The translations under genes and the position numbers were made by a program. Under the pieces are notes generated by a model. That model was not told the origin of the DNA. It did no database searches and worked only from the letters and a program-made list of their open reading frames with translations. Of a stretch of 64,000 bases of DNA, positions 35,273 to 47,313 are shown one piece after another; the first letter of the stretch is position 1; every line of letters starts with the position of its first letter. The stretch comes from Smittia aterrima (lineage: Eukaryota > Arthropoda > Insecta > Diptera > Chironomidae): the NCBI GenBank assembly GCA_033063855.1, contig CP093831.1:22134001-22198000 (forward strand), read 5' to 3'.

Positions 35273-36972
35273 AACATCGGAATAATCTCGCAATCCGGTC
35301 TTGACGTTATCTAGTGACAACATCTGTTAACGTGTTCAAACAGTGTGATTCTATAGAAAAAGCAGTGAACAAGGAATTTAGATCGCCAAAAATTGAATAA
35401 AAGCGTGAGAAAGAAGTAAATAAAGTTCAATAAGGTTCGTATATGAAATCAAAGTGATAGATGTGTGTGCAGAAGAGCAATGAAAAATAGCATTGACCTA
35501 TCTTCGTCAGAACCAGAAAATGAACAGTTATCTATCTTTCTCCGCGTTGTGCTTTATTAAAGTGAAGTGCTAATTTGTCCGCAGTCATCGGATACTATTG
35601 GAATAATCTTTCCATCTCTCTCACTCTCTTTTCTCGCGATCGAATTATAGCGAGAATTGTAAGCTCATTTCAATCTCTCTAGCCGAGGAAAAAAATCCAC
35701 AAAAAACAGTGGACGCATCGCTCTTTATATATTTGAGTAATGTTAGGGGATATACCGTCATTCAATACAATATTTCTTGTTGGCAACAAACAAGGCAAGT
35801 CGTTCTTCATCCTTCGTCGTTGGCAAACAGTAAAGCCCTGCATATCCCAAAATATTTATAAAATCGCTCGCTTCCTACCACCCTATCGTTCCGATTGAAA
35901 AGCTCTGCAAGGAATTGCGGCTTTTTAGGTTCGGCTGGGGCGAGGAGGAAGAATTATGCCACAACAGAAGATCTAGAAATGAAATTAATCAAACATAGAA
36001 GGGCGAGGATCAATAAGGTTCAAAGTATAAAAGCGGTGAGGCTTTTAAAAGATACATTCAGCTATTACATGATTAAATCAAAGTCATATCCAGCTTATCC
36101 ATACGATTACAAGTCCCCCGGCTCATGCTGATTTGTTCTGGAGTCAAGCGAACGTATTTTAATTCTATTTTTATCTGGAAAACTTATAAAAAGATTATGA
36201 AAAGTCGTTCGTCACGATATGCCAACGAAGCGGTCGAGCAGAAGTTCAATAAGCTCCGTGGAAAAAAATGACTTCGTTTTTTTAATAGAAACTCGCTTTT
36301 ATCGATTAGATGAAAAGTTCTTCTTAATTTCTCATAGCGAGCAACACCATTAGCAGCATAACGGATTTGCGAAGATCCGAACGCTTCATGTGCGAGTCAT
36401 TATCGCACTAATCCTCACATGTGAAGTTACGTTAATTGTCTTAGTCGTCAACTCTATATTGGCATCATGAGATTGTCTAACTGAGCGAATAAAACCATCG
36501 GAACGATACGACGTGGAAGCGCAACCAAGGCGTGTTTGCTTGTTCTTCTAGCAATTGAGGCATTGCGGTCTTTTCCACAAGAATCAACAACAGCTTGAAG
36601 CAATTAAACAATTGAAGAAGAAAAGAATTCCCAAAATTGTTTGAAATTAAAGTCAAAAAGCGGAGTTTAAATTACGATTTACTCATTTCTCGTTTCTGGC
36701 GAATGAAACACGATTCGTTTTCATTTTTATCGTCGCCTATTAATTTGTTTATCGAAACAGAAGAGCATCAAAGCACAATCGATAGCATTGATCGAGAGTC
36801 CTTATCAGCAACTCAATTCGATTGACTCTCGTGCACGAAATAATATTATCAACATAAATTCAAAAAAAGGAGACAATAAAACTCATTCTCTTCGAGTTCC
36901 GGACATTAGAGATTGTCATGAATGTGTCATGAATGTTGAAAACATCGTGTTCGGTACTTGAGATTATGTTGT

Positions 36973-37021
36973 TCGATTTATTGATGAATGAGAGCGGAAG
37001 CTCGTTCGATCAATAAATCGA
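36973..37021. other. Near-perfect 49-nt hairpin
   Basis: The 5' arm TCGATTTATTGAT continuing GAATGAG (36973-36992) pairs with the 3' arm CTCG then TTCGATCAATAAATCGA (37001-37021). The stem has about 20 pairs with one bulged base and one G-U, around an 8-base loop. Pairing stops abruptly at both outer ends. It lies about 115 bp outside the left arm of the large inverted repeat and has no counterpart beside the right arm. It is shorter than a usual miRNA precursor. Confidence 0.6.
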
Positions 37022-37134
37022 CATTGCCTCCGAAACTATTCAAACTGACGAAGATTAACATAAAATTTAGAATTCGTAAACGAGTAGGTTTGGAGCAGGT
37101 GAAGCTTTTTAAGGAGATAAATATTTTTCTATGC

Positions 37135-38855
37135 AACGAAGCTTTAACGTCGAATAATTTTCTTTTCGATGCGCAGTTCAGCGATGCTTTCTGGAATACT
37201 AATGAGCGCGTTCATCCTCATCCCTCATTTTCTCTTTAAACTCCCTCATAAAACTCGATTGAAATTTTCAACAATAGCTCGATGCGATTATGACGTTGAT
37301 GATCATTTGATGGTGCTCGTGTTTATTTTTCCCAGCATAATTTATGTATAACGTTTAATTTGCCTTTTAATTAAGTAACGAACTCCGAAAAATGGCGAAA
37401 ACCCGTCGAGGCTTGTTTGGCTGATGAATGTTTCATGGCCGATGACTCTGCGAAAGTTCTGTTTACTCTGGAGCTCTTGTAAATCGATATTGTTATCGAG
37501 AGACGTACATTTAGTGTCGGCTTCCATATGAACAAACAAAGGTTCATTGACGAGCAATTGGGAATTTTCTCTTCTTATCTTTTTGATTAAAACTTTCACA
37601 CAATAACTACAAACATTTAAATTGCTTTGACCACCAGTCTTCCGCTTTGAATGAAAAAGAATTGAACTTCAGTTGGTTACTCCGAATTGGCTGCGTGGCA
37701 AAAAAAAATAAAACATTATCGAATTGTTATCTGTAAGGCGATTCCAATGAATAACTTAGTCATCAGCGAAATAAAAATGCGATGAATAGAAAACAACTTT
37801 CGTGTCAGTCAAATTTAACGCAGGTCTTCTTGACTCCATCGAGATTAATTCGGAGAACAACTTTTCACCTACATTCATTCAACTTCAAAGGATGCTTTGA
37901 AAGGAATCATTGATGTACTTCCATTGAAAAATTGTTTTTTTGCAATGAAAATTCTTTAGAAAATTTGTTGTTTACGTAGACGGAATTACACAAAGAGACG
38001 GAAACTCCCAGAGATTACTATAAGTAAATTTAAACAAAAAATTTATGAAGCTATCGGCTCTAGTGAAAACAGTTTTCTGTTTATTAACAAACTACGATGA
38101 AAAACTCTTGTCGGATTGAACAAGCAGATGTTTTCGGCATCGAACCATATGGAAGGAAAATGTTTGAGCGACGAACATGAACCGATAAAAAAAATCCTCA
38201 ATTGAAATTGTTTTGCCATCATTCTTCATCATCATCGTCGTCACTTAATGTTGAGCCTCATCGCAATTTTATTCCTTCCTGTTTTTCATTCACTCCACGT
38301 TCGACTAGCTTGACAGATCATTTTCATTGTGGCCCTTACTCATTCCATCGCTTTGCGTTGCCTTCGATCTTGATATCGAAATCAATAAATGGGACGTAAA
38401 ATGTTTAAGTGTAAACAGAGTTTCCATTGCTTTTCATCCGGGAAATCAATCTTACTGTCATCATTTTTGAAAAATTAATTGAAAATTGACGAAAGCTTGA
38501 AGATTTTAAAGGCGACAATCAGCTTTAAAGTCATAATTTGTTTCAATTCCAGCGCCAGAAGCTTTCGAGGTCTGATTACTTCTATTCAAACACAACGACG
38601 CGGCTCTATTCATATTTGCATCGTACGTACTTCGTTTATGATTGTTTGTTCGATTGCTTCGCACTGTGAAGTTGCGTTCTCAGTTGGATTCAAATGCCTT
38701 TCCCTTCAAGCTATTTTCCATCGGAGTCATGCGATTCCATTTTCCGCTGTGGTTGGTAAAACATTTGATTTCCAGGAAGCCAATAAATCTTTTATCAAAG
38801 TCAAAGTATACGTCTCCCACACGCTTTCTGTTCGTGTCAATATTTGAATGGATTG
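37135..38855 (+). repeat. Left arm of a long inverted duplication
   Basis: This non-coding stretch is repeated in reverse orientation at about 45385-46915. Matching is about 95% over 37260-37560, almost exact over about 38137-38740 and weaker at both outer margins. An unmatched block separates the two matching sections (about 37640-38115 here, about 46150-46430 in the other arm). The arms face each other across about 6.5 kb that contains the sulfotransferase gene. No transposase, terminal motif or target-site duplication was seen. Boundaries are approximate because similarity fades gradually. Confidence 0.9.
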
Positions 38856-41800
38856 ATCGGATTTCCGAAGCAAAAAACTTTAACTACAAATTAAGGAATT
38901 TAATTAAATCCGCTCTATGTAATTCAATCAATTTTCTTGCTGCAGAATCACTCAACAAACTCGTTGCGGGATAGGAATGTTTTCACTTCAACGTCAGTGA
39001 ACAAAATGAAAACTATTTTTTTTACTCGCCCATCAATTCAATGGCGCAAGCCGTAGTTCATAAAAATGTCATTTAAAGCTTTGTTATTCTCAGTGGAATT
39101 TTGCAAACAGCACGCTGAACTTTTTTCATTAGCTTTGAAACTCGAAACTATAATGTATTTGATGAAAATATCCTTAAGGGAGCATCGGGTTTTATGTATA
39201 TGCCTCTGAGCTTCGTGTGTGCTGTTTCCTCGCAATTTATAAACGCTCCGGAAGCACAACAAAAAATTCCTTTGTGCCTGTTAATGCATACCAATTCTGC
39301 CTTTTAAAACTTTTCGTTCTCCATTTTTTGAGGATCGGGTTTCGCATAAATTTGTTTTGCTTTTCGTGTTTGAATCGAAAAGTCTAAGTCGGCATAAGAA
39401 TTTTTCTTTTGAAATTTATGGAAGAAGACACGACTGTGCAAAGCTGAACACGAGCTTGCTAAGTGAAGGCGAATAAGTCGCTGAAGTGAAAAACTTTTCA
39501 TTTTTATTCACAGTAGAATTCTAATTGGGTATTACATCAAACAGCTTCTCTCGTCTTTCAATCTTGGAGTTCAACTTGAAAAGTTTAAGTAAATTCTTTT
39601 AAAATTCTTCAATTTAATTGAGAAAAATTATTGGCTCTGCCTGTTCCGCTTAATGAAAGATTTATCGGCTTCTTCTTCTTCCATGCGTTTTGTCTGTGAT
39701 TCTACATAATTTTATGAATTCAACTCAGACACTTTAACATTTATTTATTTTGCCTTCACTTTTCCTTCCCATTTCGCTTTCCACTGCTTTCTTTGTTTGC
39801 CGAACATAAATTCTCGGTTTCGCTAAACGTTCCATCGTGAACCGTTGGCGCAATTTATTATGCTTACATTATTTCCATCTCTGATTCTATTGTATTTATG
39901 TATGTTTAGCTTACATCATTGCTATGAAGCTTTATTGTAGCTTCCGAAGATTTATTCTGTTGCCAAAGTTCAGTTCTCAGATCCAATGTTCAAGTTATAG
40001 TCGGACGCAAGGAGAATATCAAATCATTTTATGAACTCGAAGTCATCACGATAAACTTTCGGATTTAAAATATAAAAACTTTTACGAATCATCAAAAATC
40101 TCTAAATCGGCCAAATGCTCTGACGAGTGATTTGTGTTTAACATGAAATGATTTCAATGATAATGATGGTGGGCATGTCGACAAAAGTTTTAATATCCGA
40201 AATGTTTTGTTACGCTTTTATGACTCTCGTTTCGTTTCGAGAACTTGAACAACGAATCAACAAATTGGGTTCACTTATTCATTTCAACCGCAAGCGATGG
40301 CAGTGGCAAAAGAATTAAATTTCGTAAGATAGCGATAAATCCTGATGATGTTCGTTTTTTAATTAAATATATTTTGAACAGCTCATGAAATACTTTTCGC
40401 TCTCAAGCAAAGAAAAGCTTTCAAGTCGGAGGGGTTGTTTCTTGGAAAAAGAAAAGTAATTCTAAAGCTCGTTGAGATGTTGCATCATAATGAGACGAGT
40501 TTTCACTTCACAAACCGCTCGAGGATTTCCACTTGAGTTACTGCTGTCTAATTATTTCCTCGCTGTCTCAAAAAGTGTTTCTCTCCATGAATCATCCAGA
40601 TGACGACCTTTTGCTGCTCATGACAATAAAGTTTTGCTACTCGACATCCCGCATTTTGGTTTGAAAGCCACTGTCAGATGTTTTTTTTTTCAAGTATAAT
40701 GTCTAACTTCAGTTAGGTCAGTTTTTTTAGGCTTCCAACGCGGCAAAAAAAACCGGCTAATGATAAAAGCGTCACGAAAATTCCATTAATTTTCACCTCG
40801 CGGCACAGCCACGACTATTTCCAACGTTTACGACAGAACGAACAAAAAACAATTTACGAGCTTTGTCAGGAGTTGAACGAAGAACAACAAATGCCAACGT
40901 GATTAACCGAAGCTTTACGAAAAACTTTCCTTCTTTCTTCTGTTTGTTTTCCCTAAAAGCCATCGCATTAATTGGCTCTAATTTGTTTTACTACGGGGGA
41001 GCAAGTGTCATCGATTTTCTGACATAAAAGATTTCCCTTCTCAGACCTTTGCAGATTGCTCTCTTCAAAAGAAAGTTCTGAGATGATTAAATTATTTTTG
41101 ATTCTGCTTTAATCTCGCCCACGTCAATTTGTCTACGACTTTGGGGCACTTTCCGTGATTTTAATCCTCGGCTTTTACGAGATATAAAACTTGAATTAAT
41201 TGCCATGGCGACGTATTCTCTAACTACGTGTCGAACCTTTCATAGCTCTTTCTCTCTCTTTATCTCCTACTCGCCAGATTAAACTTTTCTCATTCGTGCG
41301 ATTAATTTTTACTTTCAGACACCTACCGTTCTCCCATTTTCATTCGAGTCTTGATAATTATCGTATCCGTTGTTCTATGACGAGCTTTTAAGCGGAGAGC
41401 TCTGAATGGATGCGAAAAGGCAGAGAATTATATCGTCGTCATGATTCCATCAACGATTAAAATGTGAGTGCTCTTCCAACTGTTGCATTTAATAAATTGA
41501 TTTTGATTGATCGAACAAAGATTGTCTCTCTTTCTTTTATAGGATTGTGAGGTAACCCTAAGCGGACGACAATCAAACTCCCCCTTTCTTAGGTCATCAG
41601 ATATAACACTTGAGCGAACAGCAAAAAATAAACTTTTTTTTTGGTTTTATCATCTTCTTCTCCCGCCTCAACTTTCAAACAAAAGATTTCTTTCTATCTT
41701 GATTCTGTCGACATCCTTCCGGCACCAGTAATTTTACTTCGAGGAGCAATTTCCCTCTCCTTTAATTCGATTTGTAGACTACAAAGACAGCGGAAGAATA

Positions 41801-41887
41801 ATTCAAACGTTGGCAGACCGAGCCCGCGTCAGATAAATGTTTTACTCGAAGGACGACAATAGCAAATTAATTAGCAACAAAAACGTT
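38856..41887. other. Interval between left repeat arm and sulfotransferase gene
   Basis: No protein gene recognised. The right end should contain the promoter and 5' UTR of the sulfotransferase. A possible UTR intron runs from a GTGAGT donor at 41464 to an acceptor TTTTATAG near 41543. Remaining open frames are short and without motif. Confidence 0.45.
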
Positions 41888-43322
41888 ATGAGGCTGCCGA
41901 GGAATCGTAGAACCGTCGTGGTAGGCGGACTTCTCGTCTTTACCGTTCTCATAGTTCTATTCAAGCTCGATAAACTGAGTCCATCGTGCCTGTTCAAACA
42001 AGACGATCAAGGAACGATGGTCCGTGAAGAAAAGTTCGTGCGTGGAGCTGATAACAAAAATTATGTTTACCATCGTAATATGCCATTAGTCTTTATCGGC
42101 GGCGTGCCCAGATCTGGAACGACTCTCATGAGGGCAATGCTCGACGCTCATCCAGAAGTTCGATGTGGACAAGAGACACGCGTCATTCCTCGAATTCTCC
42201 AACTTCGCTCACACTGGATGAAGTCGGAGAAGGAGAGCATGCGTTTAGAAGAAGCCGGCATTCATAAAGAAGTGCTTAATAGTGCGATTGCACAATTTTG
42301 CTTAGAAATTATTGCGAAGCATGGTGATCCTGCACCAAGACTTTGCAACAAAGATCCACTTACGCTTAAAATGGGCTCTTACGTTATTGAGCTTTTCCCC
42401 AATGTAAGTAAAACTATTTGATGAAGCTTTAAAATATTTTATAAAATATTTTCCATCATCAGGCAAAATTCCTTTTCATGGTTCGAGATGGCCGAGCGAC
42501 CGTTCATTCAATAATCTCAAGAAAAGTCACGATAACTGGTTTTGATCTCACAAACTACCGGCAGTGCATGCAGAAGTGGAATCAGGCTATCATGACAATG
42601 CACGATCAGTGCCAGGAGATTGGTAAAGAACGTTGCATGATGGTCCACTATGAGCAGCTTGTGCTTCAACCTAAAAAATCGATGGAGAAAATTCTAGAGT
42701 TCCTTGACATTCCTTGGAACGATAGTGTTCTGCATCACGAAGACTTTATAAATAAGGAAAACGGCGTAGCTTTATCCAAGTAAATTGAATTTTATAATTT
42801 CTCGATAACATTTGCTCATTTAAATTCTTTTCAGAGTTGAAAGATCATCCGATCAAGTGATAAAACCTGTAAATTTAGAAGCGCTAAATAAATGGGTCGG
42901 GCACATGCCAGAAGATGTCGTACATGATATGGCCAATATTGCGCCTATGCTGTCAGTCTTAGGTATGCTCAAACGGTCCGAATTCTTTTTCGTCTTCTCA
43001 TAACAAAGGTCATTTCTCAGGTTACGATCCTTATGCTAATCCACCTAACTACGGAAATGCGGACGAAGTCGTGAAGGAGAATACAAATAAGGTAAGAAGG
43101 TCGTCAAGTTCAGCGAATTGCTGACGTGAATGAATTTCTTACGAATCCCTAAATCAAACTGACAACTTTTATTTTTTATCATTCGTCTTCCTCTCACAGG
43201 TGAAAAACAATCAGAAACTGTGGGATCACAAAGTGAAGCAGCTTCTTAAGCGAGAGGAAGAGCACAACGACGAAAATGACGATAATCAAGATGACAATCC
43301 GAATGAAGCTGAAAGAACGTGA
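41888..43322 (+). CDS. Tpst: Protein-tyrosine sulfotransferase
   Basis: Five exons, 41888-42403, 42463-42779, 42835-42962, 43021-43091 and 43200-43322, give 384 residues. TPST is a Golgi type II membrane enzyme that moves sulfate from PAPS to tyrosines of secreted and membrane proteins. The order is a short basic cytoplasmic tail (MRLPRNRR), a membrane anchor (about 9-26), a stem, then the catalytic domain. FIGGVPRSGTTLMRAMLDAHP (about 69-89, split here as FIGGVPRSGTT and LMRAMLDAHP) is the 5'-phosphosulfate loop; CGQETRVIPR holds the catalytic Glu; FMVRDGRA binds the 3'-phosphate. The last 40 residues are charged and acidic. An upstream in-frame ATG at 41837 is possible, but MRLP matches the family start. 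AATAAA follows at 43384. Confidence 0.95.
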
Positions 43323-45384
43323 TGAAGCGAATGAGCAAACAAAAACATTTCATCGAAAGGAAAACTTTTTTTTCCATCCTCCCAATAAAAAAGAAACGAA
43401 ATGAACGTTGTGCAGGGAGAAAATGTTTGAAAAGTCAGACGAAACATTTTTTATGATTTCGGAAATGCGACGAAAATATCTTTAAATCCAATTTTGTGCA
43501 ATGACTGAGTTTTATCTTAATTTTAAATTTCTTGGAAAAAGAGCATCGTGACTTCCAAGCGCTCGACCTCGTTTAAAGAAGAGTCGAGTGAAGTGAATTC
43601 TACATTTCTCCTGACACATCCTGCTACCCTCGTTCTTTAGTTGCGCTAGTTTAAGTGCGATAAAAGAAATAAATTATGAAAAACTGCAATTTCCTAGTCA
43701 CGAACAAGCTGAAGAGGTGACTGGTTTCCCTAGTCGGAGCTCAGGAAATTGAAATTTTTCAAAAGTGTACGCAGAAGAGCTTCAACTGTTTATTTTTCTT
43801 CTACATTAAGAAAGACGAAGAGAATCTTCAATTTTTCTCGAGACAAAGCTTTATTTTTCTGGGAACTTTTCTCTCGCTCTTTTGCTATTCAACAGACAAA
43901 GTTAAAGTTAATTGTGCAAATGAGTTGGAAGTTAGTTGCAAATGACATCATAAATGAGTTGGAAAACGTTAATTAGTGTTTGAATGTTCATTTTAAATTG
44001 GTGCCGAAAATGGAGTTAAAAATTAACTGAAAGTTTGTTAACAATCGAGGGAACTCTCGTCAGTTTTGGGAAAATGAGTTCAATGAACGGGATGAAGTGA
44101 AAAAGGTTTTCTGGTTGAGGAAATTCTGAAACCTTTTTCTGCCGACCATGAAAATCTTTTGCTCTTTGATTATTTTTTCTATAAATTTCTTAGAACCTCT
44201 CGAGAAATAAGTGTGAATACAGTTTACCTAATTGACGAGTCTTTCCCTCCCTTCACACAACCCAGCCCTACTATTGAAAGTGAAAATATAATTTTCCTCT
44301 TAAAAAACTTTTCCCTCCGCTTCTTTGTAAGTGAAATTGAACAACGGAAACAATCGAGTTTTCCGTTTTGTTGAGTTTTACAAAAACTTTTCATCTTCGT
44401 AGCGAATATTGCTGCAAACAGTTTTCATTTAACTCCTTCAGTGCATCCAATTATTCATTCTCTCTTAAAAGAAGAGAAGTAGAGAATAAAGAAAGAAATT
44501 TACTGAATAATTTATCTTCGGAGTTAATGGAGATGGTCGCTGTTTGTAAAGAAATAAACAAAAGACAAACTTTGGGTAAAGCACGCATGAATTGTTTGTA
44601 CTTATCATAAATATTGAAGTTTTGTAATATTTTTTAAACAAACAAGATTAGGACGATACAGAAAAATAAATTAATGGAAGAAAAATGTTAAATCCGACAA
44701 ATGCACAAATTAAAATTTTGTACTTGTGAGTTTATTTGTAAAATGATGGATTAGACAGAAAATCAATCAAAATGGATAATAAAGAACACAAAGAAACGTG
44801 ATTGTTGATAAAAAGAAAAAGTGTTTTTCTATGTGAGGAAAATCTGCTATTTAAGCTAAAATCTAATAATAAATGACGCTTGGGAATTGTTTCTAAGACG
44901 ACGCTAAATAACATTTTGAAAACGAAGTTTCTAAAAGGCTTTTCATTGGTTGGACCAGAAATTTTAAGCTCAGAACATTTTCTTCAAATGAAAATCCCTT
45001 TAAAGCGAAGTGCTCATTCGTGAGGAAGATTTAATCTCTAAGCTCCTTGATGGATTCTTTTCCTGAAAGCTCGACGCCATTAAAGTTCGAGTTTTGTGAC
45101 ATGGAATTTCAAGTAATGAAAATGTTTCTTACGGCTCACATTGAAATAAATCCCATTGGGGATGATGATTATGCGAGACTTTTATAATATTTACTCGCGT
45201 GTCACTGTTGATGAGTAAATAATGAAATTTCTTTTTTATTTATAAGCTTAGCTCCCTTTCAGTTTGACTTTGATTTCTTTCACGAGATCCTGCAATTACT
45301 TGGCAGAGACAGGAAAATGATTGAGTTTCTGTTAATTCTTGTAATTTTAGCTCCCCATTGACCAACGAAAAGCTATTAATCTAC
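43323..45384. other. Interval between sulfotransferase and right repeat arm
   Basis: About 2 kb, AT-rich, with the sulfotransferase 3' UTR at its left end. Short open frames are low-complexity Phe/Ser/Lys and are not credible genes. Nothing else was recognised. Confidence 0.5.
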
Positions 45385-46915
45385 TAGACGATTCTTTCGG
45401 TTATTGACACGACCGCAAGACCAATAGCGTAGCGTGTTCGAGACTTAAACTTTGACTGCAGGATTTATTTGTTTCCGGAAATCAAATCTTTTACCACAGC
45501 GGAAAATGGAATCGCATGATTCCGATGGAAAATGGCTTGAAGGGAAACAGCATTTGAATCCAACTGAGAACGCAACTTCACAGTGCGAAGCAATCGAACA
45601 AACAATCATAAACGAAGTACGTACGATGCAAATATGAATAGAGCCGCGTCGTTGTGTTTGAATAGAAGTAATCAGACCTCGAAAGCTTCTGGCGCTGGAA
45701 TTGAAACAAATTATGACTTTAAAGCTGATTGTCGCCTTTAAAATCTTCAAGCTTTCGTCAATTTTCAATTAATTTTTCAAAAATGATGACAGTAAGATTG
45801 ATTTCCCGGATGAAAAGCAATGGAAACTCTGTTTACACTTAAACATTTTACGTCCCATTTATTGATTTCGATATCAAGATCGAAGGCAACGCAAAGCGAT
45901 GGAATGAGTAAGGGCCACAATGAAAATGATCTGTCAAGCTAGTCGAACGTGGAGTGAATGAAAAACAGGAAGGAATAAAATTGCGATGAGGCTCAACATT
46001 AAGTGACGACAATGATGATGAAGAATGATGGCAAAACAATTTCAATTGAGGATTTTTTTTATCGGTTCATGTTCGTCGCTCAAACATTTTCCTTCCATAT
46101 GGTTCGATGCTGAAAACATCTGCTTGTTCATTCAAGAAAAGAACTTCAATAAACAGAAAAAATGATTTCTGCTGTAAACTTCATATTTTTTTTAGCTGAA
46201 ATGCAGAAGCATTTTTACGGTAAAATACATTTTTTATTTTGATCAATTTTCTGAAAATATTTTGATTGAAACTTCAAAAGCAGACATTTTTTTGGTACAT
46301 GATTTTATGTTTCGCTGATGATTAAATAATTTGATTTAAGCGTTTACCACGTTGTTGGTTTATTGATTTAATGATAACGTTTCGATAATTTATTTGAGCG
46401 AATTTTAATGTGACAAACTCATTCCACTCGTGGTCAGAGCAATTTAAATGTTTGCAGTTAGTGTGTGAAATTTCAATAGAAATGGTTAGAGAATATTCCT
46501 AATTTCTCTTCAATGAGCCTTTGTTTGTTCATATGGAAGCCGACACTAAATGTACGTCTCTCGATAACAATATCGATTTACAAGAGCTCCAGAGTAAACA
46601 AAACTTTCGCAGAGTCATCGTTCATGAAACATTCATCAACCAAACAAGCCTCGGCGGGTTTTCGCCATTTTTCGGACTTCGTTACTTAATTAAAAGGCAA
46701 ATTAAACGTTATACATAAATTATGCTGGGAAAAATAAACACGAGCACCATCAAATGATCATCAACGTCATAATCGCATCGAGCTATTGTTGAAAATTTCA
46801 ATGGAGTTTTATGACTGAGTTTAAAGCGAAAATGGGGAAAGCTCGCTCATTAGTATTCACGAAGCCAAACCCGAGCTGCGCATTTAAAATTTTTATTCCA
46901 TGGCAAAGTTTCGAT
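45385..46915 (-). repeat. Right arm of a long inverted duplication
   Basis: Read on the minus strand, this matches 37135-38855. Its unmatched internal block (about 46150-46430) is shorter than that of the left arm. Small indels near 45470-45540 shift frames relative to the left copy, so the shared open frames are not under protein constraint. Nothing in it looks like a gene. Confidence 0.9.
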
Positions 46916-47313
46916 AAATGAACAATTTTCATCCAAAAGTCCCACCCACTCCTCATTCCAATCAAAATTATAATTTAATCCATGTTATCCTGAAATGTTG
47001 AATAGTTTGTCTAATGTTCGTAGATTTATCGATGAAAGGACCAGACATCAATCGATTACAACATAATCCGATGTTCAAGAGAGAAAGGCAACTGAAATAT
47101 TATTAGGCAATCGGAAGGACTTAATTTAATTCCACAATTAGAGTCAATCAAAGTAACATTACGATTTGTTTTATTCATTTCATTGATGAGCCTCTTAACT
47201 TTAAGGATTTATGTTTCAACAGAATGAACCTCATCTCAAACAAAAAAAGAATTATGCCCAAAACTTTTCACTTTACCCAAAAAACAAAAGGAGCGATAAA
47301 CTTCCGCCTCGGT
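46916..47313. other. Spacer between right repeat arm and fatty acid synthase
   Basis: About 400 bp holding the synthase 3' UTR on the minus strand. The minus strand reads AATAAA near 47171-47176, a plausible poly(A) signal for that gene. No other feature seen. Confidence 0.5.

Larger units (their letters stand above)
33134..37134. other. Gene-poor interval upstream of SAYP
   Basis: No protein gene recognised. It should contain the SAYP promoter, 5' UTR exon (33134 to about 33266) and first intron. Short simple repeats occur (CA runs near 33166 and 33955, a partial direct repeat at 34721-34763, and a short tandem repeat near 35245-35272). Open frames are short and lack motifs. A strong hairpin lies at 36973-37021. 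Confidence 0.5.

Noticed and set aside
38202..38399. 65-codon open frame nearly identical to 45848-46045 (minus)
   Set aside because: Same reason: carried along by the non-coding inverted repeat.
38479..38847. Open frame of 122 codons, with 73 residues repeated at 45445-45768 on the other strand, which could look like a conserved gene pair
   Set aside because: The match is at DNA level and continues unchanged through stop codons and flanks; indels between copies shift the frame; no motif or splice pattern. It is part of the inverted duplication.
43675..43755. Imperfect inverted repeat (CAATTTCCT...AGGAAATTG, AGTCAC...GTGACT) after the sulfotransferase
   Set aside because: Pairing is short and needs a large asymmetric insert; not convincing as a precursor RNA.
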